Shown here: piece after piece, positions 8,343-16,546 of the stretch
Numbering within the stretch: position 1 is the stretch's first letter
Layout: every line of letters begins with the position of its first letter
DNA from: Chitinispirillaceae bacterium
GTDB lineage: Bacteria > Fibrobacterota > Chitinivibrionia > Chitinivibrionales > Chitinispirillaceae
NCBI GenBank assembly: GCA_016927235.1
Contig: JAFGNB010000078.1
Coordinates: forward strand, 1-54,941
DNA length: 54,941 nucleotides
Reading direction: 5' to 3'
Translations under genes and position numbers: made by a program
Notes under the pieces: model-generated
The model's database searches: none
What the model saw: only the letters and a program-made list of their open reading frames with translations
What the model was told of the DNA's origin: nothing

Positions 8343-9263
8343 ATGAAGGAACGCCATGATGACAAGTCGTACCGGATACTCATCGTCGACGATGAAAAAG
8401 CCATCCGGCTGATGTTGCTCGACTACCTTGAAAACACGTATACCATCGAAACCGCGGAGACGGGTAAGGCTGCGCTGGACATTCTGGAAAAGCAGTCTTT
8501 TGATCTTGTTATTTCCGATATTAATATGCCCGGAATAAGCGGTCCTCAGCTCCTTGCGGAAATTCGCAGCAGATACCCGCGAACGAAGACCGCACTCATT
8601 ACCGCTTACAATATCGATGAATATATCCGGACGGCGAAGGAGTACTCCATCACCAATATCATTCCAAAAACAGTGCCCTTTAATTTCAGCGAACTTGATT
8701 TCATCGTGCGGGGTCTTGTTACCGGAGAGATTTTCGGAATCACCCGTTATTTACTTGAGGATGGAACGATTATTGAGAAGCACGTCATCACCTCCACCGC
8801 CGACGCCCGACGACTTCAAGACCATCTCATAGAGCTTTTTCAGGAGAAATTCGGCACCGCAGGCGATATGAAACTGATCCTCGATGAAATTATTACCAAC
8901 GCCATCTACCATGCCCCGGTGCATGAGGACGGCACTGAAAAATATCAGGAATTCAGCGATATCACCCTCGAACCGCATGAATATATCGCCATTGAATGGG
9001 GGTACGATTCCGAAAAATATGCCGTGTCGATCACCGACAGTCAAGGCCGCCTTACCAAGGAGACGGTACTCTATAAAATTGAACGTCAAATTACCGGTGA
9101 AGGTCTTCTCGACGATTCGGGGAGAGGGATCCATATGAGCCGGCTTTTTGCCGACAGGATGATCATCAACATCGATCCGAATAAAAAGACCGAAGTCATT
9201 CTCATCAACTACTTTTCCAATAAATATCGCGGGTATAAGCCCCTCTATATCAACGAGCTGTAA
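8343..9263 (+). CDS. Response regulator with C-terminal HATPase-like domain
   Basis: 306 residues. Residues 9-130 form a receiver domain with all key residues: acidic pair Asp16/Asp17, phosphoacceptor Asp59 in VISDINMPG, Thr87 and Lys109. Instead of a DNA-binding domain, the C-terminal half resembles an RsbW/SpoIIAB-type HATPase_c_2 domain: an N-box-like LILDEIITNAIYH near 180, a D-x-x-G-like block GLLDDSGRGIHM, and a final beta-strand EVILINYF. Proteins with that fold usually phosphorylate or bind an anti-anti-sigma partner. The output may therefore be partner switching rather than direct transcription control. Its stop (9261-9263) overlaps the first base of an inverted repeat before speD. 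Confidence 0.88.
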   Translation: MKERHDDKSYRILIVDDEKAIRLMLLDYLENTYTIETAETGKAALDILEKQSFDLVISDINMPGISGPQLLAEIRSRYPRTKTALITAYNIDEYIRTAKEYSITNIIPKTVPFNFSELDFIVRGLVTGEIFGITRYLLEDGTIIEKHVITSTADARRLQDHLIELFQEKFGTAGDMKLILDEIITNAIYHAPVHEDGTEKYQEFSDITLEPHEYIAIEWGYDSEKYAVSITDSQGRLTKETVLYKIERQITGEGLLDDSGRGIHMSRLFADRMIINIDPNKKTEVILINYFSNKYRGYKPLYINEL

Positions 9264-9330
9264 TACCGCGTGCAGCGGTCGTGTCGGAAGAGGCATTATT
9301 CCGCCAGAAAAAACCTTCGGAACGCGGTAT
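9263..9330 (+). promoter_or_regulatory. Structured leader before speD (candidate)
   Basis: A perfect 9-bp inverted repeat pairs 9263-9271 with 9322-9330. It encloses a smaller stem, 9285-9289 with 9299-9303. Directly downstream, ATCCTTCG is repeated at 9331-9338 and 9342-9349. There is no T-tract, so it is not an ordinary terminator. The element sits in the 169-base gap between the response regulator and speD and could be an RNA leader or a mRNA-processing site. It matches no riboswitch class that I recognise. Confidence 0.4.
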
Positions 9331-9432
9331 ATCCTTCGGCGATCCTTCGCATCACTTATTTTATGCAGGTACCACCGAATGAGAGCGAAATTTATTTTTC
9401 CTGTAGAGGAACAAGGAGATGGGGGGTGAACA

Positions 9433-10209
9433 ATGATCAACCGTTGCCGGGGTCGAAAAATAAAACTGAAGGGGTTCAACAATCTGACCAAATCCCTCAG
9501 TTTTAACATTTACGATATCTGTTATGCCCGCTCGAAAGCATCGCAGATAGACTATCTGGAATACATCGATGAGGTGTATAATTCCGAAAAACTGCGTTCG
9601 ATCGTCGAAGGAGTCACCAACATCGTTCAGGCACGCATTGTCAATATTTCTTCTCAGGACTACGATCCCCGCGGCGCATCGGTAACGGTGCTCATCAACG
9701 AAGGCCATCATCCGCGCGACGTGGAGCTGGCGCATCTTGACAAGAGCCATATCGCCGCCCATACCTACCCCGAAAACAACATCGCTACGGGCATCGCAAC
9801 CTTCCGGGTCGACATCGATGTTTCTACGTGCGGGATGATCTCACCCTTACGCGCCCTTGATTTTCTCATCGACAGCTTCGATTCCGATGTCGTCCTTATG
9901 GACTATAAGGTGCGTGGTTTTACACGGGATGTCAACGGCCGGAAAATTTACATCGATCATGATATCGCCTCCATTCAAGATTACATCTCCGATGAAATTC
10001 TCGAGAAGTACACCGCCTACGATATCAACATCGTTTCGGATAATATCTTCCACACCAAGATGATGCTGAAAAACCTCAAACTCGAAAACTATCTCTTCGG
10101 CCCGGAGAATGCGACGCTTAAAAAGAACGAACGGGCGCGGATCAGAAGCCTGCTCAAAAAAGAGATACAGGAGATTTTCGAATGCAGAAATCTATTCGAC
10201 CGGGAGTAG
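9433..10209 (+). CDS. speD: S-adenosylmethionine decarboxylase proenzyme (E. coli type)
   Basis: A 258-residue proenzyme that makes decarboxylated SAM, the aminopropyl donor for spermidine. It matches the long E. coli-type SpeD (264 residues), not the short Thermotoga/Bacillus type. The self-cleavage site is in LDKSHIAAHTYPE, where Ser105 would become the pyruvoyl group. The second active-site block STCGMISP supplies Cys133. The ATG at 9433 follows a G-rich tract (9421-9426); a GGAG lies a little further upstream. Its 3' end overlaps speE by 28 bases, which indicates translational coupling. Confidence 0.95.
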   Translation: MINRCRGRKIKLKGFNNLTKSLSFNIYDICYARSKASQIDYLEYIDEVYNSEKLRSIVEGVTNIVQARIVNISSQDYDPRGASVTVLINEGHHPRDVELAHLDKSHIAAHTYPENNIATGIATFRVDIDVSTCGMISPLRALDFLIDSFDSDVVLMDYKVRGFTRDVNGRKIYIDHDIASIQDYISDEILEKYTAYDINIVSDNIFHTKMMLKNLKLENYLFGPENATLKKNERARIRSLLKKEIQEIFECRNLFDRE

Positions 10210-11141
10210 CGCACATCAACCGCATCGCGCCGAGGCGTCGGATTTTTTTCGAAGCCCTCAATCCGTATTTCGGCTATTTCTATACGGTGAACAAGTCGAT
10301 ACGCAAAACCTCGTCCTTTTTCCAGAATATAGAGCTGGTTGAAACCGATGAATTCGGGAAGGTCCTTCTGCTTGATAATATAACGCAGGTTTGCGAACGG
10401 AACGAATACAGCTACCATGAACCGATGGTACATCCGGCCCTTTGCTGCCATCCGAAACCGGAATCGGTGCTGGTGATCGGCGGCGGCGACGGGTGTCTGC
10501 TGCGAGAAATACTCAAGTATCCGACCGTCACGAGGGTCGAGGTCGCCGAAATCGATCACGGCGTCATTCACTTCGCAAAGAAATATCTTGCCGCCATCAA
10601 CCGCAACGCCTTCGAGAGCGGGCGCCTGCATATCAACATCACCGACGGAAGGAAATATATCGAGGAACACCCGGGGGAGTTCGACGTCATTATCATGGAT
10701 ATGACGGATCCGTTCGGTCCGTCGAAAATGCTCTATACCAGCAACTTTTTTCGCCTTATCCGCCGCGCATTCCGCAGTGAAAAGGGGATGTTCGTCATGC
10801 ACAGCGAATCCCCGGTCTCCCGGCCCGCCGCCTTCTCGTGCATCGGCAAGACACTGCGGTCAGTTTTCACCTACGTCAATCTACTCTACTGTTATATACA
10901 GATGTACGGCGTTTTATGGTCGATTGCCGTCTGTTCATCCACCGTCGATATATCGCTTATAAAACCCGCCGCGATCGATCGCATGCTGCAAAAAAACGGA
11001 ATCGACGATCTGCAGGTGTATAACGGCGCCACCCATGCAGCCATGCAGGTACCGTATCCCTACATCACAAAACTTCTTAGGAAACCGGCACGCATTATTA
11101 CCGACAACCGTCCCGATTTTCCCGACGACTTCATCTTCTGA
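10182..11141 (+). CDS. speE: Spermidine synthase (aminopropyltransferase)
   Basis: A 319-residue class I methyltransferase-fold enzyme that moves the aminopropyl group from decarboxylated SAM to putrescine. Visible are the YHEPMVH block, the GGGDG nucleotide motif (residues 100-104), the acidic residue in VAEIDHG, and DMTDPFGP holding the two active-site aspartates (Asp173 and Asp176). It overlaps speD by 28 bases and the ODC-like gene begins 22 bases later. A longer basic N-terminus (AHINRIAPRRR) precedes the usual start of the family domain. The exact acceptor polyamine cannot be proved from sequence. Confidence 0.92.
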   Translation: MQKSIRPGVAHINRIAPRRRIFFEALNPYFGYFYTVNKSIRKTSSFFQNIELVETDEFGKVLLLDNITQVCERNEYSYHEPMVHPALCCHPKPESVLVIGGGDGCLLREILKYPTVTRVEVAEIDHGVIHFAKKYLAAINRNAFESGRLHINITDGRKYIEEHPGEFDVIIMDMTDPFGPSKMLYTSNFFRLIRRAFRSEKGMFVMHSESPVSRPAAFSCIGKTLRSVFTYVNLLYCYIQMYGVLWSIAVCSSTVDISLIKPAAIDRMLQKNGIDDLQVYNGATHAAMQVPYPYITKLLRKPARIITDNRPDFPDDFIF

Positions 11142-11163
11142 TCGAAAGAACCTTTTTCAAGCG

Positions 11164-12300
11164 ATGGATTTCACAACGATTCAAAACCTCGTCGCCATTT
11201 ACGGAACACCGACGCTGTTCCTGTCAGAGAACCGGCTCCGTGAAAGTTACCGGTCGTTGAAAACGGCGCTTCACGGCGTAACGCTTCATTATGCGGTAAA
11301 ATCGAATGCCGCCCCCCAGATTGTCTCCATTCTTTCCAACGAAGGCAGTTTTTTCGACATCTGCTCCAACGGAGAAATTGACGTAGTAAAAGAGTGCGCC
11401 GTCGCGCCGCAGCGGTGCATTCATACCCATCCGATCAAGCGCGATTCGGATATAACGTATGCGCTCAATTATGGCGTCACAACGTTTGTCGCCGACAACG
11501 AACATGAACTGAATAAGTTCATCCCCTACCGGGAAAAAGTGCGGCTCCTCATACGCATGAGCATCCAAAACCCCGGTTGCCTGGTTAATCTGTCGCATAA
11601 ATTCGGCGTCGCACCCGAAAAAACATGGGCACTTATCCGTAAAGCACATAAACTCGGTCTCACGGTGGCGGGCATCAGTTTTCATACCGGTTCCCAGAAT
11701 GAAAATGCGCTTAAATACATCGAGGCGCTGGAATATTGCCGCGATATTTACCGCAAAGCCGCTCTTTACGGCATTAATTTCGACACCATCGATATCGGCG
11801 GCGGATTTCCGATCAGTTATCTCACCCCGGTAATCCCCTTGGTTCAATTCTGCCAGCCGATCAATGAGTATCTTGACCGCTTCTTTTCAAAATACCATAT
11901 TATTGCGGAACCCGGACGCTTCATAAGCGGCCCTTCCGTGACACTGGCGACCCGGATCATGGGAAAATCACTTCGCAATGGTCTGTGGTGGTACTATCTC
12001 GATGACGGCATGTACGGATCCTTCTCGGGAAAAATGTACGATCATGCCGATTATCCCATGTGGGTCGAACGGGGCGGACAACGGCACAGTTCGGTGCTCG
12101 CGGGACCGACGTGCGATTCGATCGACATTATTTACAACGACATCAGTCTTCCCCGTCTGGAAATCGGCGATCTTCTTATTTTCAAATCGATGGGGGCCTA
12201 TACATCGGCGAGCGCATCGAATTTTAACGGATTCCCCCAGGCAAAAATCGTTCTGATCAATAGCCAGAACGAATCGAAACCTGTTATTCGGAATTCGTGA
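11164..12300 (+). CDS. Ornithine decarboxylase-like PLP enzyme
   Basis: A 378-residue fold-III PLP decarboxylase of the Orn/DAP/Arg group 2 family. The PLP lysine lies in YAVKSN (Lys46), the phosphate-binding glycines in IDIGGGFP, and the essential cysteine in GPTCDSID (Cys317). The segment DDGMYGSFSG is ODC-like. The start at 11164 is chosen because the upstream in-frame extension lies inside speE and lacks homology. It probably makes putrescine from ornithine, feeding the aminopropyltransferases on each side. Diaminopimelate decarboxylase is less likely, given GPTCDSID and the spe operon context; lysine or bifunctional activity remains possible. Confidence 0.88.
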   Translation: MDFTTIQNLVAIYGTPTLFLSENRLRESYRSLKTALHGVTLHYAVKSNAAPQIVSILSNEGSFFDICSNGEIDVVKECAVAPQRCIHTHPIKRDSDITYALNYGVTTFVADNEHELNKFIPYREKVRLLIRMSIQNPGCLVNLSHKFGVAPEKTWALIRKAHKLGLTVAGISFHTGSQNENALKYIEALEYCRDIYRKAALYGINFDTIDIGGGFPISYLTPVIPLVQFCQPINEYLDRFFSKYHIIAEPGRFISGPSVTLATRIMGKSLRNGLWWYYLDDGMYGSFSGKMYDHADYPMWVERGGQRHSSVLAGPTCDSIDIIYNDISLPRLEIGDLLIFKSMGAYTSASASNFNGFPQAKIVLINSQNESKPVIRNS

Positions 12301-12348
12301 TCCGGTGAGAGGCGCGTTTCAGCAGGCATATTCAATCGCGAGGTTTTT

Positions 12349-13218
12349 ATGAACGACGTGAGTCTCTATCCCGAAAGCATCTCCTCCCTCTGGATACAGA
12401 ACCTGATCAACGGGCTTTCCGGCCTCACCATCAAGGCGAAACATGCGGTTTTCTGCGGTTCAAGCCCGTTTCAGAAAGTCGAGGTCTTCGATACCTACAG
12501 CTTCGGGCGCGTGCTTTGTCTCGGCGGAAACATCGTCATGGCTGAACTCGACGACACCTATCACGAAATGATGGTACACCCCGCGATGTTTATACATCAT
12601 GCACCACGACAGGTCTGTTGTATCGGCGGGGGAGACGGAAGCTGTCTTAAGGAGATCCTCAAGCATCCCGCCGTGGAAAAAATCACTGTCGTTGAAATAG
12701 ATCAGCTGGTCCAGGAAACAATCCGGAGTTACTTTCCATCGTTTGCCGAGGGATTCGACGATCCGCGGACTGAGCTTGTTATCGATGACGGCTATCATTT
12801 TTTAAAATTCAATGAAAATACCTATGATGTAATCCTGGTGGATTCTTACGATCCGGGAGGCCCGGTTCAGTCACTCGAAACCTCGGATTTCCACCACATG
12901 GTTTCGGAACGACTGCGCAAAGAGGGCATAGCGGTGTTTCAAACCGATTCTCCACGTATCAGAAACTATTTTATACAGGCGACGATACGGAGTGTCTCCC
13001 CTTTTTTCCGCCGCATAAGGCCGTATATGTGTTCAATCCGCTCTTTTCCCGACGGAATCTGCAGCTTCCTTGCATGTGCTCAACAACAGGAAGTTCTTGA
13101 TCACTTCGATCAACAACGGTATAATAATTTTGCTTCGCAGTGTAGTTATTATAACAGCGATATTCATATCGGAGCATTTCTGCTTCCGCAATATTTAAAA
13201 AATATCATCAATGCATGA
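12349..13218 (+). CDS. Second polyamine aminopropyltransferase
   Basis: A 289-residue spermidine synthase homologue, diverged from the speE product. It has YHEMMVHPAM, GGGDG (residues 93-97), VVEIDQ and the active-site block DSYDPGGP (Asp165 and Asp168). The usual Thr/Ser before the second Asp is replaced by Tyr, which may change acceptor preference. A GAGG ribosome site lies just before the ATG. It ends the spe operon, 48 bases after the ODC-like gene. It could make spermine, thermospermine or another aminopropylated product, or act as a partner of the first enzyme. I cannot tell which. Confidence 0.88.
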   Translation: MNDVSLYPESISSLWIQNLINGLSGLTIKAKHAVFCGSSPFQKVEVFDTYSFGRVLCLGGNIVMAELDDTYHEMMVHPAMFIHHAPRQVCCIGGGDGSCLKEILKHPAVEKITVVEIDQLVQETIRSYFPSFAEGFDDPRTELVIDDGYHFLKFNENTYDVILVDSYDPGGPVQSLETSDFHHMVSERLRKEGIAVFQTDSPRIRNYFIQATIRSVSPFFRRIRPYMCSIRSFPDGICSFLACAQQQEVLDHFDQQRYNNFASQCSYYNSDIHIGAFLLPQYLKNIINA

Positions 13219-13296
13219 ACATGAAATTACTCTTGCACCATCATTTTCCCTTTTTCTATTTTTATCTTTATCATAGCCGCGCAGTATGAGCTCCCC

Positions 13297-13461
13297 ATGG
13301 AATATATAATCGTTTTATGGAGTTCGGTTTTTTTCCTGTTTTCTCTGTGCCTGATTTTTATATGGAGCAAGATACTGGTTATCTTCAAACGTACATTGGC
13401 AATCGAGACGTTGCTGAAAGAATTCGATCGACTTATCGTGAAAGAATCTCAGGCGGACTGA
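13297..13461 (+). CDS. Possible small membrane protein (54 aa)
   Basis: A short frame with an N-terminal hydrophobic helix (about residues 3-28, beginning EYIIVLWSSVFF) and a charged C-terminal half (FKRTLAIETLLKEFDRLIVKE). That is the look of a small single-pass protein with a short cytoplasmic amphipathic helix. It follows the second aminopropyltransferase by 78 bases. A GAG lies near the ATG but the ribosome site is weak. I do not recognise a family. The helix-plus-charged-tail layout supports a real gene, but chance cannot be excluded. Confidence 0.4.
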   Translation: MEYIIVLWSSVFFLFSLCLIFIWSKILVIFKRTLAIETLLKEFDRLIVKESQAD

Positions 13462-13895
13462 GTGCGCCGCGGATTTTGGTTCTTTGACAGACATCATCCT
13501 TGATACCGTACCTGATCTGCCGTTTCCCCCCGCGGTCGGAAAAGCCGCGCCCTTACCTGAAAATAGCAAAGGAGGTACAAGCGGCAACCTTTACACCCAC
13601 ATCATGCGTAAGGCACCTCTTTGAATCGATATCGCGTGCATGATTCACCGAAATGAGCTTTTAAGCATGTGCCGCCTTTACCGGTCGATTCCTGAAGGCA
13701 TCGAACCGTGGCGTGCCGGTTACCAACAACAGTAGGCGTCGGACGTAACGTCGCATCGCGAACAACTCACCTTACCCCGGCACTCTCCTGCAGGAGAGTG
13801 CGTCAGTGCGGTGGTGACGATAAAGACAATGACGTTATCCGATCCGCTGACTACAGAATGCACAGCCATTACCAACATTATGGAGAATCAAACTT
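13462..13895. other. Intergenic region before the basic membrane-anchored protein
   Basis: No convincing gene is seen in these 434 bases. A hairpin pairs CGCGG at 13531-13535 with CCGCG at 13545-13549. A palindromic repeat lies at 13766-13800 and is listed separately. No known riboswitch was recognised. Confidence 0.6.
13766..13800. repeat. Palindromic repeat, second copy of a CTCACC-type family
   Basis: The 20 bases at 13781-13800 are a perfect palindrome (CACTCTCCTGCAGGAGAGTG). They are preceded by CTCACCTTACCCCGG, which resembles the left arm of the repeat at 2601-2715. The match in layout suggests a shared dispersed element that is shorter here. Confidence 0.6.
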
Positions 13896-14702
13896 ATGGA
13901 ATTTGCAGTTATCATACTTGCGACGTTATCAGTCGTTCTATTGTTCCAGATCATCATCCTCGTCAACCAGCAGAAAAACGGAAAAGCAGTGCGTGAGCTC
14001 ATGGCGCAGCGCGCAAAACCCTTTCAGTCCGAACGGGAACGTTTTCGTGATCGAAAAGAGAACAGTTTCAGGCAGCAGCGGCACCACCATCAGGATGCCC
14101 ACCCGAAACAGCCGCAGGCGCCGTCGTCATCAACCCCAAGCGGCAATGCCGACAATGTTGAAAAATCCCTGCGTGACATCAATCTTAAACTGAAAAATGC
14201 GGAACGTGACCAGGAGGTCGCACGGCGCCGTATCCAGGAAAATATGGGAAAAGAGCATCCGCGCCGCCGCCATCACAACGACAACAACCGCGGGGGCGGC
14301 GGAAGAGACGATGGGAGAGATCACCGTCGCGACCGTCGCGACCGCCACAATCGGAACGACTGGCATAACCGAAAAAATCAGGAACAACCGTACCATGATG
14401 CCCAACCTCCGTCTCCCGATCTTGAATCCCCCCCTGTAGTAACTGCGGAGCTTAAACCCGCCCTCCCTGATCTGAATCCGTCGGATTTTGACACTGATAC
14501 CACTCAACATGGACGTAAATTCATGGTACGACGACACCCTCTTCAAGAAGAAGGGGAGAAAGACCGGCCGGATAGGACGGAGGACGTCTCGTCGGATCCC
14601 TCCATGGCCCCATCTCCTGTTACGGATTCAACGACGTCAACTGAAACAACCGGACAATCGGAACAGACAGACGATACTGAAATCAGTTTCGGGCGCCGGT
14701 AA
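13896..14702 (+). CDS. Membrane-anchored low-complexity protein, function unknown
   Basis: 268 residues. The N-terminus is a clear transmembrane helix (EFAVIILATLSVVLLFQIIILV). A charged, largely disordered region follows: His/Arg/Asp/Asn-rich with HHHQ, RRRHH, GGGG and a run of DHRRDRRDRH-type repeats near residues 135-155, then an acidic Pro/Thr/Ser-rich tail ending GRR. A short helical stretch near residues 85-115 (EKSLRDINLKLKNAERDQE) may form a coiled coil. I recognise no family. It could be an envelope-tethered scaffold or a nucleic-acid-binding protein on the basis of its basic middle part. A strong terminator follows. Confidence 0.75.
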   Translation: MEFAVIILATLSVVLLFQIIILVNQQKNGKAVRELMAQRAKPFQSERERFRDRKENSFRQQRHHHQDAHPKQPQAPSSSTPSGNADNVEKSLRDINLKLKNAERDQEVARRRIQENMGKEHPRRRHHNDNNRGGGGRDDGRDHRRDRRDRHNRNDWHNRKNQEQPYHDAQPPSPDLESPPVVTAELKPALPDLNPSDFDTDTTQHGRKFMVRRHPLQEEGEKDRPDRTEDVSSDPSMAPSPVTDSTTSTETTGQSEQTDDTEISFGRR

Positions 14703-14718
14703 ATCATCCGGGAAACCG

Positions 14719-14751
14719 AAGGCAGGGGAGCACTCCTTGCCTTCTTTTTTT
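14719..14751 (+). terminator. Intrinsic terminator after the 13896-14702 gene
   Basis: The stem GAAGGCA (14719-14725) pairs with TGCCTTC (14739-14745) and is followed by six T bases at 14746-14751. It lies 17 bases after the stop codon and points forward. Confidence 0.85.
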
Positions 14752-14830
14752 GTTTTCGCAACGCCGCTTCCCGTATATATCTTTCACTTGCTTTTCTGCC
14801 AACCATTCAACGGGCAGCGGGGGGAGGCTG

Positions 14831-16444
14831 TTACTTTCTGAAAAAGCCCTTCACCGATTCTCTGAATCGCTGCACGCCCATACGGTCATAAAGAAAGAAA
14901 ACAAGACACAGCATTGGCAGCGCCACGATCATAATAATACATCCATTGTTCAAAAGAGCGTTATGTAAGGTAATATGCGATGCCGCCCATTGGCGCAGCA
15001 GCAGTGCAGGACCTGCCGCAAGTGCGGTAATACTAATAATTTTTGTTAAAAGGATCAGTTCCGTACACGCTCGCTGCCGTGATCCATGTTTTCGCACCCA
15101 TACACCGTAGAGAATGCCGCATTGCAGGGAGATGCCGAGAATTGCGGCAAGTGCAATCCCCCGAGCTCCAATAACCCGGCTGAAGATAAGGTACAACGGC
15201 ACCGTTATAATGGAGATGCCCGTACTTACCACCATGGGAACGACCATATTCTGCATTGCATAAAAAGACCGTGCGATAATCATCGCAGCGCTGAATGAAA
15301 AACAGCCGATCAGATATATGGAAAAGACCGAAGCGGTATCGATACTTGATTGAACATCAAAACGCCCCCGTTCATAGAGTAATGCTATTACCGGGCGGGA
15401 AAGGACCATCAACAGTGCGGAAAGAGGAATCAGATAGATCGCCATTTTTCTCAGTACGGTGGTGAGCAGCGACCTCATCGCATCGAATCTCCTTTCCGCG
15501 GCCAATTGTGAAAGATATGGATAAAAGGCAACGCCCGAAGCCTGTCCGAACACGGCAACGATCATCATCATCGTGCGGAGAGCGTAGTTCACGCTTGATG
15601 TTCCTCCTTCCGGAAGAAAAGAGCCGAAAAACCGGAAAAACACCTCATTCGAAAAGGTCATGCCGAGCCCTAAAATCAACGGAACGCTCTTTTTAACATA
15701 CCGGATCACATCGGGGTGCAGTAGTTCGCATCGCGGGATGAAAATCATACCGCATCTGATCGCACCGGGCACTTGGAGTACGACATTTCCGAAAAAAGCC
15801 CCGAAAAGTACTCCCCATGCGAATCCCTCGATTCCTATCCGCGGTCCGAGTACTATTCCGCCAAGAATTATTCCTCCATTATATCCGAGCGGCGCCAGTG
15901 CCGGAAGAAAGAACCGTTTATGGGACATCTGAACGGCGCTCAAGAAAGCTCCCCAGTAAAAAAAGAGTTGTGCGGGAAGTATGATCCGTGTTAATTTGAC
16001 CGTGAGTAAGAAATGTTCAGGCTTTTTAATGTGCGGTCCTAAAAGTGAAAGAATCCTCGGCGTCGTTATCAGTGCGGTTGGCAGCACCACCAGGAAAAGC
16101 AACGATCCGATGCAGAGGAGATTTGAAAATGATTCCCAGGCTTTATCATGCCGGTTATCAATGATATGGCGTTGGAAAATCGGAATGAACGTTATTGAAA
16201 GAAAACCGCCCGCGAGAAAATGGTTGAGCAGTTCGGGAATGATGAAGGCGGTTACATAGGCATCCATTTCAAATGACGTTCCGCCGTACTTGGCAAGAAA
16301 TACCTCCCGAAACAGTCCGATGATTCTGCTTAACAGCACCGAGCCCATCATGATAACCGTCGCAATCGACAATGATCGGTCTATGGAAGCCGGGTGCTTC
16401 GCCACATGCGCACCGTGGGTAGGGTTGGTTGCATCGTCGGACAT
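14831..16444 (-). CDS. murJ: Lipid II flippase MurJ
   Basis: A 537-residue multi-pass inner-membrane protein of the MATE-like MviN/MurJ family, with about 14 hydrophobic helices. The N-terminal block VLLSRIIGLFREVFLAKYGG and FIIPELLNHFLAGGFLSITFIPIF is diagnostic. MurJ moves lipid II across the membrane for peptidoglycan synthesis. It is an isolated gene convergent with the low-complexity protein gene at 13896 and just downstream of the HTH gene at 16547-16918 on the same strand, with a terminator between them. The first 25 residues (SDDATNPTHGAHVAKHPAS) are a soluble extension. Confidence 0.93.
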   Translation of the reverse strand: MSDDATNPTHGAHVAKHPASIDRSLSIATVIMMGSVLLSRIIGLFREVFLAKYGGTSFEMDAYVTAFIIPELLNHFLAGGFLSITFIPIFQRHIIDNRHDKAWESFSNLLCIGSLLFLVVLPTALITTPRILSLLGPHIKKPEHFLLTVKLTRIILPAQLFFYWGAFLSAVQMSHKRFFLPALAPLGYNGGIILGGIVLGPRIGIEGFAWGVLFGAFFGNVVLQVPGAIRCGMIFIPRCELLHPDVIRYVKKSVPLILGLGMTFSNEVFFRFFGSFLPEGGTSSVNYALRTMMMIVAVFGQASGVAFYPYLSQLAAERRFDAMRSLLTTVLRKMAIYLIPLSALLMVLSRPVIALLYERGRFDVQSSIDTASVFSIYLIGCFSFSAAMIIARSFYAMQNMVVPMVVSTGISIITVPLYLIFSRVIGARGIALAAILGISLQCGILYGVWVRKHGSRQRACTELILLTKIISITALAAGPALLLRQWAASHITLHNALLNNGCIIMIVALPMLCLVFFLYDRMGVQRFRESVKGFFRK

Positions 16445-16482
16445 AGGGTATCAGACGGTTATCCGTGCATCGGCGCAGTGTT

Positions 16483-16526
16483 AAAAAAATAGAAAAAGGG
16501 ACTTGCGACGACAATCGCAAATCCCT
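16483..16526 (-). terminator. Intrinsic terminator of the HTH/H1-tail gene
   Basis: On the minus strand a 12-bp stem, 16515-16526 with 16497-16508 and one G-U wobble, closes a six-base loop and runs into a U-rich tract over 16483-16496. It begins about 20 bases after the HTH gene's stop and separates that gene from murJ. Confidence 0.88.
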
Positions 16527-16546
16527 CATCGGTTCAACTTAAAAAA

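Noticed and set aside
9419-9436. Five-codon upstream frame (MGGEQ) whose stop overlaps the speD ATG
   Set aside because: It recalls the uORF of animal AdoMet decarboxylase mRNA, but GGAG lies directly against its ATG with no spacing, so translation is unlikely.
13501-13640. Riboswitch in the gap after the spe operon
   Set aside because: Small stems exist but none matches the conserved core of a class I know, and no suitable downstream gene follows.
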